From the NCBI GenBank assembly GCA_021292105.1, contig CM037869.1, forward strand, positions 50,031,234-50,095,233: DNA of 64,000 bases, in the 5' to 3' direction. The notes under the pieces are model-generated. The model worked only from the letters and a program-made list of their open reading frames with translations, ran no database searches and was not told the DNA's origin. The stretch is from Anadara kagoshimensis. Taxonomy: Eukaryota > Mollusca > Bivalvia > Arcoida > Arcidae. Positions 10,751 through 21,729 of this stretch are shown here, in pieces. Numbering within the stretch: position 1 is the stretch's first letter; the number at the start of each line of letters is the position of its first letter. A program made the position numbers and the translations under genes.

Positions 10751-11640
10751 TTAAAAATCGAACTGCGTTTAGTAGGTCACTAATTATTCATTAAAGATAG
10801 CGATATCTGCAACAAAGATGCTACATTCTTATGTTATTTCAAAGACACTGGGCACCATAACATAACATTATTAACCTTGCCGCAGATTATTCAAAGTGAG
10901 ATTGTGCCAGTCGTATTGTTTTTATTTGTGTTTTAGTGAAATGTTGTCAGAATATACGGGCTCACTTGTATTTAAGTTTTTTTCAGGTTTTTTTTTACAT
11001 TAGTAAGTTTTTCATGCCAAGATGACCTATATTTACCCAGTTTTTTTAAATTTATTGGTGAACCAGGTTCAAAGCAATAACATTTATTGTAAGTTAATAA
11101 CATACAATACAAAACACGTTTTCTTTTATCATTTTGTTTGTAAATAGTCTTTGATACGACTTACTTTTGTACCCTTCCACTTGTATCCCTAATTTTAAAA
11201 AGAATTTGAAAAATTATATATGGTAAAATTTTCTCGATTCTGTCGTTTTTAGGCTTGTTCATTTAAAACTAAAATTCAAGAGGAGGTTGCATATGTAAAT
11301 CCTTCTTAGTTTTCAAAGGTCAGGTACTTTCACTATGTTTGGAAAAAGGAGTTCATAGACACTTATCGTGGCTAACCCGTGCAATTTCGTCGTGTCGCAT
11401 ACCGGAAGTACTAGGCCAAAAAAAAAAAAAAAAAAAAAGAAATATCGCAAACAAAACTACTCGAAAAAACATCCGAAAAGAATGAAATGGTATAATAACG
11501 AATTTTTAGGATTCGGAGTATTCCGTTTATAAATATTTGCCTGGAAAACCTGTCACTCAAAATGACAAAAATTGTCACAATTCAGTCACAAATCATGATA
11601 CTTAATCGAGGAAGTAAGCAGTTGTTGCAATAATGTTTTA
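10751..11640. other. Non-coding stretch with an A run
   Basis: Nothing recognised apart from an A run of about 20 bases at 11419-11438. It follows a moderately GC-rich stretch (about 11340-11418) and could be the tail of an old retrotransposed copy. Confidence 0.35.
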
Positions 11641-11738
11641 ACGTTTTCAATCATTTGCGACGAAGCAAGTTTTATTACTTTCGATGGACCACATGTGGGA
11701 AAGTGAATTTTCCTTGTCGTTGGCCGTTACTGATTCAC

Positions 11739-11892
11739 CTGGTATCAGTATAATGGACTGGGGGAGTGGTACGCTTGTTTGCGGCGTACTGAGTCTGTGA
11801 GCTAGCACGTTAAAGTCGCCTTGAGTGCACGCTAGTACAAGGTAGACCATACAACACAATTGCACTCCACATACATACACAAATTTGTTCAT
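11739..11892 (-). CDS. Possible first coding exon of a secreted protein
   Basis: From an ATG at 11892 the minus strand reads MNKFVYVCGVQLCCMVYLVL followed by ACTQG and DFNVLAHRLS. The start looks like a signal peptide: a lysine, a hydrophobic core of about 18 residues, and a small-residue cleavage zone near ACTQG. A good splice donor (CCAG then GTGAAT) falls at 11738-11737. If it is not spliced, the frame runs on to a stop at 11647. Composition is clearly less AT-rich than the surroundings. No downstream exon was identified and the family is unknown, so this remains a candidate. Confidence 0.3.
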
Positions 11893-12699
11893 AGATTAAT
11901 CCATAGAGATTAATAAAAAAAGTTCTCGTCGCGAATAGCTAAAAAATTGCTGATGCAACATTAAGCAACATTCAACCAACCAACCAACCAACCTTATCTC
12001 AATATATTAATCTTACAAGTTTATGTGTGTACGAAATATACAAGTGTATTTTACTAGCGAGCACCCATGGCCGTTTTAAGGTGCTAGTTCATCGAGTCAG
12101 TATGTGGCAAAAACATATTACTCGCTCAGTCACATACGACATTTTACACGATGTTTCACCGAGCTAGTGTAGCAACTATCACTAAATTTTAAAACTCAAG
12201 TTACAGACAAATTACCTGTCACTGCTATTTAATAATACCTGTCTATATTTCCTCTAACAAAAAACTGGAAAATAAATGTCTGTATGGTTGAAAAATAATC
12301 CTTAAAAATTGAGATAAACTAAAACGGGAAGTTTAAAAAATATCCATTAAAGGGGAAACTACTCTAAATGAAATCTCTGACAAACATGCCCTTAAAATAG
12401 TTCCTCTATAGTCTGTTTTAAAATAACTTTAACCCGTGTTTATATACATCGAATTATTTTGTCCACTTTTAGACTTTTAGTAGAGTAATCTCCCTTTGTA
12501 GGAAATCTCTAAAAATATCCATCTCCTGGTAGTTGCTAGCTAGCGATCATGAGTAAAAGTAAGACCTTTTTTGACTGCATAACATCACTGATTAAACTAT
12601 CGTTTACTCACCTCACAACCGACTGCGCATGAGTTAATCCACACATGGTAATTATCCCGTGCTGAAATGAAAAAATATAATTTTTTTAATCAAAAACAA
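11893..12699. other. Non-coding stretch
   Basis: (CAAC)n microsatellite at about 11972-11991. The rest shows no recognised element. Confidence 0.4.
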
Positions 12700-12708
12700 A
12701 CTATTTTA

Positions 12709-12891
12709 TAGTCCATCCACGATCTGATGGCATAGTAAACAACCAATCCATTCTATGAAATAGGTGTGAATGGTTTTTTAAATGAATTGTCTACCTTCTT
12801 GAAAACAATTTCCCCTGATAGTGGTCAGTAACCTATTTACAATAATAGACTGATCGAAAAAATGCCAATACTGCCATCAGATCGTGGACTA
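12709..12891. mobile_element. MITE with TA flanks
   Basis: Terminal inverted repeats TAGTCCATCCACGATCTGAT and, from the right end, TAGTCCACGATCTGATGGCA agree apart from a 3-base difference. TA dinucleotides flank both ends (12707-12708, 12892-12893), as in Tc1/mariner-type insertions. The interior is non-coding. Confidence 0.7.
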
Positions 12892-12996
12892 TAGGTCGAC
12901 AAAGATAAAGTGACACACCCGGGCAGTCTTGTATTTACAAATGCAATTTACAACCCGGTTGTGACTGTGAAAGTTGATATAACCGATTTTACATCG

Positions 12997-13070
12997 CTGA
13001 GTTAGCTCAGTGGAACAAGCGATAGGTCTTGACTACAAGGAGGTGATGGTTCGGACTGTCACGTCTTTTC
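12997..13070 (+). mobile_element. tRNA-like SINE head
   Basis: An A-box-like TTAGCTCAGTGGAACAAGC and a B-box-like GATGGTTCGGACTGTC are spaced as in a tRNA, but the acceptor ends do not pair. No conserved SINE tail follows. It is probably a truncated SINE, not a working tRNA. Confidence 0.5.
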
Positions 13071-13504
13071 ACTTTTTAATTTATTTTAATCTTAGTATTT
13101 TCAGTATTTTTTCTCAGCAGAAACACGAATTGCTCGCTTAATCAAACAAATGACCAATATCTTCACATCCCTCAATTTTTTGAAAATGCTATAATCACAC
13201 ATTATAATTATAATGTCTCTTCCATTAAACATTAAAATATTAAATTATTAACACAAGGAATATTAAATTCAATAACTCTTTATTCTTTATTGACTCCAAA
13301 CATATAGATATGACACTTAATTAATATATTCAACGTCATAGAGCAGTGCATAAGGGCCAGAGTTTGTTAAAGAAATACGAGGTTTTTGAAAACTCGACAA
13401 TTAACGGTTGAGGTTTTCTACGATTTATTTTCCTTTTAAAAACGCGTAATTGTACCCCTCTTTCACGTTTTTCAACCAAATGGTTTTCACTTGAATTTTC
13501 CTAC

Positions 13505-13700
13505 TTAGATAACTTTTAACCATACCTCGGTACTTGGTGTCCGAGAGGTCTAAAGCACGAATACGAACCACAGTACCTAGGTTCGAATTCCACTCGAAGT
13601 TGATTCTAGTGTCAGAAAGTTTGTAAGTCAGCTTACCGACGGTAGGAGTTGTCCTCCTTCATCCATTAACTGTGTGTTTTTAAACAAATCATAAGCTTTT
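13505..13700 (+). mobile_element. Second-type SINE with a Leu/Ser-like tRNA head
   Basis: GTGTCCGAGAGGTCTAAAGC resembles the D-arm of class II tRNAs. TAGGTTCGAATTCCACTCG supplies a B box, and a body with AAAGTTTGTAAGTCAGC and GTTGTCCTCCTTCATCC follows. Related bodies occur near 36000, 58330 and 61780. Confidence 0.55.
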
Positions 13701-13779
13701 TTGCATCATAACATGGCAGTTAAGGGTCTTCAAAAGTTCTAGACATTATTGCCTTGATAGAACGATTTTGCATCCTAAA

Positions 13780-13961
13780 TACAGTCAAAACTGTCTATAA
13801 AGGCCAACCAAGGGAATCAATAAAATGGCCTTTTTGGGCAGGTGGCCTTTATATACATGTTCAAATAGTTTGGATAAAGAACAATTGGGATACATTTCTA
13901 CTGGCTTTTATAAGCAGGTGACCCTTATATAGAGGTGGTCTTTAAGGCAGGGTTGACTGTA
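13780..13961. mobile_element. M1 MITE, full length
   Basis: Left end TACAGTCAAAACTGTCTATA; the right end reads TACAGTCAACCCTGCCTTAA in reverse complement. Length is 182 bp with TA at both ends. It is palindromic throughout (AGGTGGCC and GGCCTTT blocks). This orientation is opposite to the copies at 15715, 21730 and 56360. The TA target points to a Tc1/mariner-type source. Confidence 0.85.
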
Positions 13962-15714
13962 TAGAGCTTTTTAATCAATGAAACACTATGTTGCTGTTTT
14001 TTTTCTTGAATTGTTTTCGTGTTTCCTTAGATATGATGTTTTTGCCCAATCTGAGTACCCGAGTTGACTTCAAGGGTGGAAATTCACGTGTTTAACCTGA
14101 TCTGCCAATTTTCAATATTTAAACTTTGTTTTTTGAATTGTGATTTAAACATTGACCGGTTTGTTTGTGGTTGATTTTATTTTAACTTTATTTTTCGTTT
14201 GACAATATTTGTTCTACAGCGGCGTGGAAGAGCCTAATTCAATCGTTTTAAGATGGAAGATTTGCTAGCAATAGGATTCGCCAGTGTACTACGTGATATC
14301 GTTTCTGCGGAAGTTATATTTGAATTGGAGATGGAATCGTTTCACCTCATTTATGTGTATTCCATTTGTCCATGAATAGAAACATGTGTATTCCATTTAT
14401 CCATAGCTACATGCGTATATGAATTCTTTTTGTCCATGAATAGAAATATGTGTATTCCATTTAACCGTAGCTTCATGCGTATATGAATTCCATTTGTCCA
14501 TGAATAGAAATATATGTATTCTATTTAACCGTAGCTTCATGCGTATATGAATTCCATTTGTCCATGAATAGAAATATATGTATTCTATTTAACCGTAGCT
14601 TCATGCGTATATGAATTCCATTTGTCCATGAATAGAAATATATGTATTCTATTTATCCATAGCTACATGCGTATATGAGTTCTATTTGTCCATGAATAGA
14701 TATATGTGTATTAAAATTTTCTATAGCAACATGCGTATATGAATTCCATTTGTACATGAATAGAAATATGTGTATTTCATTTTACCGTAGCTACATGCGT
14801 ATATTTATTCCATTTGTCCATGAATAGAAATATATCTATTCCATCTATCCAAAGCTACATGCGTATATGAGTTCTATTTGTCCATGAATAGAAATATATG
14901 TATTCCATTTATCCAAAGCTACATGCGTATATGAGTTCTATTTGTCCATGAATAGAAATATATGTATTTCATTTATCCATAGCTACATGCGTATATGAAT
15001 TCTATTTGTCTATGAATAGATATATGTGTATTAAAATTTTCTATAGCAACATGCGTATATGAATTCCATTTGTACATGCATAGAAATATGTGTATTCCAT
15101 TTAACCTTAGCTTCATGCGTATATGAATTCTTTTTGTCCATGAATAGAAACATGTGTAATGCATTTATACATAGCTACATGCGTATATAAACTCCATTTA
15201 CCCATGAGTAGAAATATGTGTATTCAGTTTATCCAAAACTACATCTGAATATGAATTCCATTTGTCCATGAATAAAAGAAGCATGTGTATTCTATGTATC
15301 CATAGCTTCATGCGTAAATTATTTTTATTTGTCCATGAATAGAAATATGTGTATTCCATTTATTCATAGCTACATGCGTATTTATCCATAGCCACATGCG
15401 TATATGAATTCCATTTGTCCATAAATAGAAGTATGAGTATTCCATTTGCCCATGGCCACAGCGTATATGTACTTCATTTCTCCATGAATAGAATTTGTGC
15501 ATTCTATTTATACATAGCCACATGCGTATATGAATTCCATTTGTCCATAAATTGAAATATAAGTATACCATTTGTCTACAAATAGAAATATATGTATTTC
15601 ATTTGCCCATAACCACATGCGTATGTATCTAATTTGTTCATAAATAGAAATATGTGTATTCCATTTGTCCATAGACACATGCGTTTATGTACTTCATTTG
15701 TTCATGAATAGAAA

Positions 15715-15880
15715 TACAGTCCGACCTGCCTTAAAGACCACCTCTATATAAAGACCGCCTGCTTATAAAGGCTAGTAGAATTGTTTCCCAACTGTTCTTT
15801 ATTTATATAAAGACCACCTGCACATAACGGTTACTTTTACTGGTTTCCTTGGGTTGCCTTTATAGACATGTTTGACTGTA
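15715..15880 (+). mobile_element. M1 MITE nested in the 64-bp satellite
   Basis: Starts TACAGTCCGACCTGCCTTAA and ends ATGTTTGACTGTA. Satellite text borders both sides (GAATAGAAA before, TGTGTATTACATTTATCC after). Confidence 0.85.
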
Positions 15881-16094
15881 TGTGTATTACATTTATCCAT
15901 AGCCACATGCGTATATATACTTCATTTTTCCATGACTAGAAATATTTGTACTCCATTTTTCCATTGCCACATGCGTATATGTCCTCCATTTGTCCATGGA
16001 TAGAAATATGTGTATTCCATTTATATATAGCGATATGCGTATTAATCTCTATTTGTCCATGAATAAAAATATGTGTATTCCATTTGTCCATTTT

Positions 16095-16159
16095 ACCTGC
16101 ACATAACGGTTACTTTTACTGGTTTCCTTGGGTTGCCTTTATAGACATGTTTGACTGTA
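16095..16159 (+). repeat. Duplicated right half of the nested M1 MITE
   Basis: About 65 bases identical to 15816-15880 (CACATAACGGTTACTTTTAC through TTTGACTGTA), offset 279 bases. The same satellite junction TGTGTATTACATTTATCC follows. It is an array-level duplication, not a second insertion. Confidence 0.85.
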
Positions 16160-17067
16160 TGTGTATTACATTTATCCACAGCTACATGCGTATATGAATT
16201 CTATTTCCATGAACAGAAATAAGTGTAATCCATTTTTCCAAAGCTACATGCGTATATGAATTCTGTTTGTCATGAATAGAAATAAGTGCATTCCATTTAT
16301 CCAAAACTTCATGCGTATATATACCCCATTTGTCCATGAATAGAAATATGTGTATTCCATTTATCAAAAGCTACATGCGTATATGAATTCCATTTGTCCA
16401 TAAAATAGAAATATGTCTATTCCATTTATCCATCGCTACATGCGTATATGAATTCTATTTGTCCAAAAAATAAAATACGTGTATTCCATTTATCCATAGC
16501 CAGATGCGTATATAAATTCTTTTTGTCCATGAACAGAAATATGTTTATTACATTTATCCATAGCTACATGCGTATATGAATTCTATTTGTCCATAAAATA
16601 GAAATATGTCTATTCCATTTAACCATAGCTACATGCGTATATGAATTCTATTTGTCCAAAAAATAAAAAATGCGTGTATTCCATTTATCTATAGCCAGAT
16701 GCGTATATGAATTCTATTTGTCCAAAAAATAAAAAAAATACGTGTATTACATTTATCCATAGCCACATGCGTATATATGTACACTATTTGTCCATGAATA
16801 AAAATATGTGTATTCCATTTATCCATATCCATATGCGTATATGTACTACATTTGTCCATGAATAGAATTATGTGTATTCCCATAAAAACATTGCATGCTT
16901 GTTTTACTTGAAGTTTGTTTTCCTCAATTTAAGGACAATCAATTTTTATCTAGGCTAGTTGCATCTTATTGTCACAACTCTTGAATAAAGAAGCAATTTT
17001 ATATTTTTAAAGTATATCATAAAAACCTGGTTAATATTGCACAGTGCTGTTATTGCTTTAACAGTGG

Positions 17068-17252
17068 TATCACAATCGACTTGCCTTAAAGACCACCTCT
17101 ATATATGGACCACCTGCTTATAAAGGCCAGTAGAATTGAATTCCAATTGTTCTTTGTTCATATTATTTGAACCCGTATATAAAGGTAACCCGCCCATAAA
17201 GGCCACTTTTACTGGTCCCCTTGGGTGGCCTTTTTAGACAGATTTGACTGTA
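17068..17252 (+). mobile_element. M1 MITE, full length with eroded left end
   Basis: Contains CTTGCCTTAAAGACCACCTC, GCTTATAAAGGCCAGTAGAA and the right end GACAGATTTGACTGTA. The left terminus has drifted to TATCACAATCGAC. Confidence 0.75.
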
Positions 17253-17370
17253 ATAATAAGAGACAAGAATAAAATTAAATTGACCGTGTGGGGTAAAATG
17301 AGAGGATCCAAGAATGATATCTTACACCCATTAGCAAGTCAAAATTATGTCATTTTATGTCGAGTAGTGG

Positions 17371-17462
17371 GGGGGGGGCTGGTGGATTTGGATTAATCTT
17401 TTACGCCCCAGTTAACTTTCCTTTACTTAAATCGAGCCTGACAGTTCTTGGATGCTCTGTGT

Positions 17463-17493
<31 letters not shown>

Positions 17494-17575
17494 CAGGTGG
17501 ATTGGATAAATATTCACCCCAGCTCTCCTTAGTTAGTTTTCCTTTACTTAAATCGAGCCTGTCAGTTATTGGATG
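17371..17575. repeat. G runs, (GT)n and a two-copy duplication
   Basis: A run of nine G near 17371 and a (GT)8 tract at about 17459-17476 flowing into roughly 17 G at 17477-17493. Each G run is followed by a related ~85-bp segment (GGTGGATTTGGATTAATC and GGTGGATTGGATAAATATTC, both ending TTACTTAAATCGAGCCTG). The G tracts could adopt non-B structures. Confidence 0.8.
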
Positions 17576-17719
17576 CGAAAGAAAACCTAAGTGCCTTGAG
17601 AAACCCACCGATCTTCGGCGAGAGAAATTTCTTACACTAGTATGTATCAGAATCGGATGCTAACCTAGACGTTGGCAGTTTGCAGTGTTCCGTGAGTGCG
17701 CGCTGTCAATATGTCAAGG

Positions 17720-18600
17720 TTATACACTTATTTCCGGTATCATAGGACATTTTCTCCCAATCACCTATATATTTAAGTTAAATAAATCACTCTGTCCGGT
17801 ATCAATAAAAATTAGATATTTCTCCCCATCAGCGATCTACTTAAGCTAGAAATATCCTGTCCGATATCAATAAAACAATGAGACATGTTCTCCCCATCAC
17901 CGATGTATTTTAAGTTTAAATCACCCAGTCCGGTATTAATAAAACAGCAGTGGGATTAAAAGAATCTATCACAACTTGTGGTGCCAGATAGGGAAATCTC
18001 AACCCGAGTTCTGATATATTTGGTCCAAAACGAGGCTTGCCGAGTTCTGGACCAAATATATTAGAACGAGGGTTGAGATTTCCTTATCTGGCACTACAAG
18101 TAGTGATTGATTCTATTTCTTGCACAGAAAGTACAATATTCAATTTAAAATCAATTTCAACTTTCGGTACACCTCTGATTTTGTTGATAAAAGATTGCGG
18201 GAAAAACGGCGTGTAGGCTATCTTGCACAGGGGGGTACAAGATGGAGATATCTTGCACCTCTCTTTTCATGGATTTTTCTATCTGGGGTGCAAGAATATA
18301 AGAATCCATCACCGATGCAGTGTAAGTTTAAATCACCCAGTCCGGTATTAATAAAACAGCAGTGGGATTATTTCTCTCCATCACCGATGCAGTTTAAGTT
18401 TAAATCACCCGGTCCGATATTTATAAAACAGTGGGATGCATTGATTTCTCTCCATCACCGATGCAGTTTAAGTTTAAATCACCCAATCCGATATTAATAA
18501 AACAGTGGGATTTTTCCCCGTCAGTGATCCATTTGTCCAGTATCAATATAATTTCTACCCATCACCGATCTTTTAAGTTAAAATCACTTTATGTTTTAAA
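17720..18600. repeat. ~70-80-bp tandem repeat, interrupted
   Basis: Unit landmarks are TCCGGTATTAATAAAACAGC, CCATCACCGATGCAG and TTTAAGTTTAAATCACCC. About four units precede and five follow a foreign segment at roughly 17958-18305. A 125-codon frame at 18120-18497 spans the repeats and is not a gene. Confidence 0.85.
17958..18118. mobile_element. Palindromic foldback element inside the array
   Basis: Arms of about 70 bp: AGAATCTATCACAACTTGTG through ATATATTTGGTCC pairs with GGACCAAATATATTAGAACG through AGTAGTGATTGATTCT, around a ~20-base loop. A further ~185 bp bounded by TTCTTGCACAGAA and GGTGCAAGAATATAAGAA belongs to the same interruption. Confidence 0.75.
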
Positions 18601-18846
18601 TCAATGAGATCTTTATTTTGTCAGTGGGACACCCAGAGACCAATATCCTCTTTCCGGAACATCAATACCGATATCGCATGGACTAAAATCACAAAACATT
18701 CGATCTACCCGACTGCTGAACAATATGAACTGTCTTATCAATTTTAAACGTGTCATATCATTTGTTTGTAAACTAGATGACAAACGGCTATTTTCCTGAT
18801 GAAAATGTAACTAACATACATCGGCTTCATTTCGACATAAATTGAC

Positions 18847-19165
18847 TAATTGAATGAATGGGATTTTAAGTCCAAACCAGAATACTTCGCTTATATCGAG
18901 ACGTAGAGTGCTAGCTTTGTCTGTGGGTGCACCTTAAAGCTTGTCCAAGCACCGGGCATTTAGAAATGATAGTTACGCGGTCCTTCGGAGGAGACCTTAG
19001 GAACCGATGTCCCGTGTCACGGTAGGCGTGGCATGTTGAAGAACCCCTCCCTGCATATTGCTCTGAGCACACTGTAAAGATCAAAAGTGCTACCACTTCA
19101 CCTATAGCTGGTGACATCTTGATATAAGTAAAATATCATTGACGTAAAATTTCATTCAATCAGCC
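18847..19165 (+). mobile_element. SINE body and tail, with an inverted fragment at its left
   Basis: Plus-strand landmarks: GCACCGGGCATTTAGAAATG, CCCGTGTCACGGTAGGCGTG, GAACCCCTCCCTGCATATTG, CACTTCACCTATAGCTGG and a tail TCATTCAATCAGC. At 18855-18905 a minus-strand tail piece (CAGAATACTTCGCTTATATC) stands head-on. The tRNA head is missing. Confidence 0.7.
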
Positions 19166-19221
19166 AATCTAAGACATCCTTCAAGGCTGTGTGTTTTGTA
19201 TAAAATCTAACTGATACTCAC

Positions 19222-19313
19222 AGAAAGTAATCCTGAAAGCTTGACCATCAATCGTTACCTCCCATCCACATGTGATCTTCGGCTGTCCACTCTCATCATA
19301 CTGACCAACTTTT
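19222..19313 (-). CDS. Internal coding exon, host gene candidate
   Basis: On the minus strand a pyrimidine tract and acceptor (TCTCTTCTTTTTTTTTAG) precede 92 bases, which end at a strong donor (CT then GTGAGT). One frame is open throughout and reads KVGQYDESGQPKITCGWEVT then IDGQAFRITF. The exon starts with the last base of a codon and ends with the first base of the next. Its entry phase matches the exon at 48845-48930, where AG plus A makes an arginine codon. Base composition is near-balanced, unlike the AT-rich surroundings. I do not recognise the family. Further exons to the left are expected but were not found. Confidence 0.6.
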
Positions 19314-19704
19314 CTAAAAAAAAGAAGAGAGTGATAAAATTAGTATTGTTACAATTATTTTCTTGGACATCAATATTTCTTCTTAATATTTTACAGCTTA
19401 TTTTGTAATATCCTGCCTCTGGATTGCATACGTTCAGATGTTCAGAATGAGTTGACAAAAACGTCAAGCTGCTTTTATGCATTTTTAAAACTCCTAGACC
19501 ATGCAGTCCGCGCAATATATAATGACGCCATACCAAAGTGTGACGCAGCACGCAAGAATTACAATTAATCAAAGTACTACAAACACAAAAGTTAAAGTCA
19601 ATATACTGTTACAGTTTTTATCATTCAGTTGTAATGTTTTATAATCTGTGTTGTTTTGACAATGGTTTTAGTTGCAAATCCCTTCGTCTATTTTGAAAAC
19701 CAGC

Positions 19705-19790
19705 ACAACCGCCTAGTGCTGTTAAATTAACACTGGTTAAATATGTGAGCCACTGAGCCAGTTTCTCTGCTAGTGAATGTTTCTCCCGAA
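19705..19790 (+). repeat. RT-H terminal-region fragment with ribozyme 3' half
   Basis: CGCCTAGTGCTGTTAAATTA, then AACACTGGTTAAATATGTGA and GCCACTGAGCCAGTTTCTCT, follow the order after the ribozyme in the minus-strand element at 20731-21160. The catalytic half is missing. An 80-codon minus-strand frame across this segment (19639-19881) is therefore repeat-derived. Confidence 0.6.
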
Positions 19791-19982
19791 GTGCGGACTT
19801 CATTATGCGTTGAAATTTCGACGCCAAATGAAGTCTAGACTTAGTTGCTACAAAGCTTCTATAAACTCCTCTCCAGAACATCTATACTATTTGACTTTTA
19901 CTACTTCTCTTTAATAATAACAAATCAACAATTGCGTGTTTTAAACAGAAATTTAAAATTTTTGTAAAAAGCAACTATAAGT

Positions 19983-20264
19983 TCTGCCAAACCGGAATAT
20001 TTCACCTACATCGAGACGTTGCCAGCTATAATCTTGATGGTATTATACAGCAGGGTTCTTTAATTTATCGTGGCATGCTTAGCGTTTCACGGGACCTCAT
20101 ATATTGTAAGTTCCCATCCGAAAAATCGTGACTTTCATTTCGTAAATCCGAGTGCTTGGCAAAAGAACAGTCAATACCCACTTTCAAGTCTTGGGTCAGA
20201 CTCGGTCATGGTTCGAATCCACAACCTCCTTACGGAGCGAGTACCAACTGATCTACTGCAGTGG
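19983..20264 (-). mobile_element. tRNA-headed SINE, nearly complete
   Basis: On the minus strand: head with CTGCAGTAGATCAGTTGGTA and GGTTGTGGATTCGAACC (B box), body with GAAATGAAAGTCACGATTTT, AACCCTGCTGTATAAT, and tail with TCGATGTAGGTGAAATATTC. It is one of the best-preserved copies of this SINE in the window. Confidence 0.8.
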
Positions 20265-20730
20265 TAATAAAAGAAACGAACAACATAAAAAAGGGCCACT
20301 GAAATAAATGTTGTATGTTATGTTGATGGTGAGTTGCCTGATGTTATAATTATCTCATTTCTCAGAATTCATACTGCGGAAACCGATTACCTTTAGAAAA
20401 TAACACCCCCACGCAAAGAACAAGTCAATGATTTAACACCCGTACACAAAGAAACTTAATGATATAACACCCCCACGCTAAGAAAAACTCAATGGCATCC
20501 TTTGATATCCAAATGTCAAATGACAATGGCATTATTTACATTTGAAGCGCAACCAATCGTTTATTGTTATAAAAATAATTTTTATTTCTATTTTGGGATC
20601 ATTGATGATTTTTCTAGTATGTCCTTGACATACATTGTTAAAAGCAATATTTTTGAAGTCGAACATTTTTTTTTGTTTTTGTTTTTTTGTTATTGCCCTT
20701 TGACTGATGGTTTTTCTTTGCTTTTTTGTA

Positions 20731-21160
20731 GACATTAGTATATTTCTGACAATAATACACAGTTATTGCCTACTGGGTTTGTGATATCCTCGGTGCACCA
20801 GCCACCAGCAGAGATACCGGCTCAGTGGTTTAAATTACATATTCAGATATTATACCATTTGTAATTTTACAGCACTAGGCGGCCGTTTCGCAATTTACAA
20901 TTCCTATTCAGTAGTGCTTGGACCGATATTATGAAAGCAAAACTTTTTCAAGATGAGCTAAGAAAATACTTTGCATGAGGGAGTATACTTTAGTTTTTGG
21001 GGAATTTCAAATTTTAACTAGCAGCAAATTTAGACAATAGTATATTTTTGACAAGGATACACAATTATTGCCAACTGAGTTTGTGATATCCTTGGGGCAC
21101 TAGTCACCAGCCTGCAGCCAGCAGAGATACCGGCTCAGAGGTTTATATTAAATATTATAT
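20731..21160 (-). mobile_element. RT-H terminal region as a partial tandem dimer
   Basis: Two copies of a block containing GACAATAATACACAGTTATT, GTTTGTGATATCCT and CAGAGATACCGGCTCAG lie 302 bases apart (starting 20748 and 21050). The single full period between them carries one hammerhead motif (20870-20921). About 1.4 units are present. A repeat period of about 300 bases with one type I hammerhead per unit is the layout known for metazoan retrozymes and for terminal repeats of some Penelope-like elements. Confidence 0.7.
20870..20921 (-). ncRNA. Hammerhead ribozyme motif, core eroded
   Basis: On the minus strand: CCAAGCACTA, CTGAATA (expected CTGATGA), a weakened stem II, CGAAAC, GGCC, GCC (expected GTC), then TAGTGCTG. 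Stem I is a perfect 7-bp AGCACTA/TAGTGCT. Two core changes make it inactive. Confidence 0.65.
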
Positions 21161-21263
21161 GAATTATCTCTCTACATCATTTTGTCTAACAAATGTGCTA
21201 GTTGTCAATAATTCTAAATCGTTTTCTTTAGTCTTCAAAAACAGGGATTTCCCACTTTTGCTT

Positions 21264-21407
21264 TACAGGTATGTCGAAAGTTTAACACTAAGCTAACGAA
21301 GCAACACACTTTGACCTCTTAGTTAGCTATATCTTTGCAGCTTTTCGGTAGCTGCTATCTATCTCTTGGTAGCTTTTTCTGACACTAACTAGAACTCTCC
21401 CTTTAGA
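21264..21407 (+). mobile_element. M2 MITE, left part
   Basis: TACAGGTATGTCGAAAGTTT, then AACACTAAGCTAACGAAG, GCAGCTTTTCGGTAGCTGCT and ATCTCTTGGTAGC. The right terminus is replaced by an unrelated dispersed repeat. Confidence 0.75.
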
Positions 21408-21640
21408 GCCAAATACCACCCCCACATTGACCTCCTGACCTTGACCTTTGACTTATGCACATAAATTTGGTATGCATCACATCGTCTCATGTTTGTTTAC
21501 ATTTGCGCCAAGTTTGATCAAAATCCATCCATAGACATGGAAGAAATGACAGACGGACAGAGACGAACGACGAACAGACAGGGTGATTCATATTATATAC
21601 ACCCTAAACTTCGTTTGCAGGGTGTATAAAAACTTTTTTT
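21408..21640 (+). repeat. Dispersed repeat with a GACGGACAG-type stretch
   Basis: TGACCTTGACCTTTGAC, GCCAAGTTTGATCAAAATCC, a GAC-rich run (ACAGACGGACAGAGACGAAC) and AGGGTGATTCATATTATATA. Repeats of this build are common in bivalve introns, and no function is inferred. Confidence 0.55.
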
Positions 21641-21729
21641 TTGCGCGGGGTATAAACATTTTCCACATTCAATCGCAGTGTTTCGACTCATCGTGAGCTC
21701 AGCGTTATACTTTGACAGGTTTGTATTTA

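Larger units (their letters stand above)
14340..16885. repeat. 64-bp satellite array, about 38 units
   Basis: The unit contains ATGCGTATATGAATTCCATT, TGTCCATGAATAGAAATATG and TGTATTCCATTTATCCATAG. Divergence is mild and uneven. Because stop codons are rare in one orientation, spurious minus-strand frames of 60-90 codons appear. The array is broken by an M1 insertion at 15715-15880 and carries a duplicate of that insertion's right half at 16095-16159. Confidence 0.95.

Noticed and set aside
14973-16883. Minus-strand frames of 60-87 codons with NGIHI/IHIRM repeats
   Set aside because: Translation of the 64-bp satellite.
17448-17663. Frames on both strands across the G/GT tract
   Set aside because: Poly-glycine and Cys-Val or Thr-His runs come from the microsatellite.
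18120-18497. 125-codon frame
   Set aside because: It spans the end of a palindromic insertion and several units of a ~75-bp tandem repeat, with repeated SPSPMQFKFKSP text from the array.
19639-19881. 80-codon minus-strand frame beginning MFWRGVYRSF
   Set aside because: Half of it overlaps a ribozyme-unit remnant in the other orientation. No splice signals.
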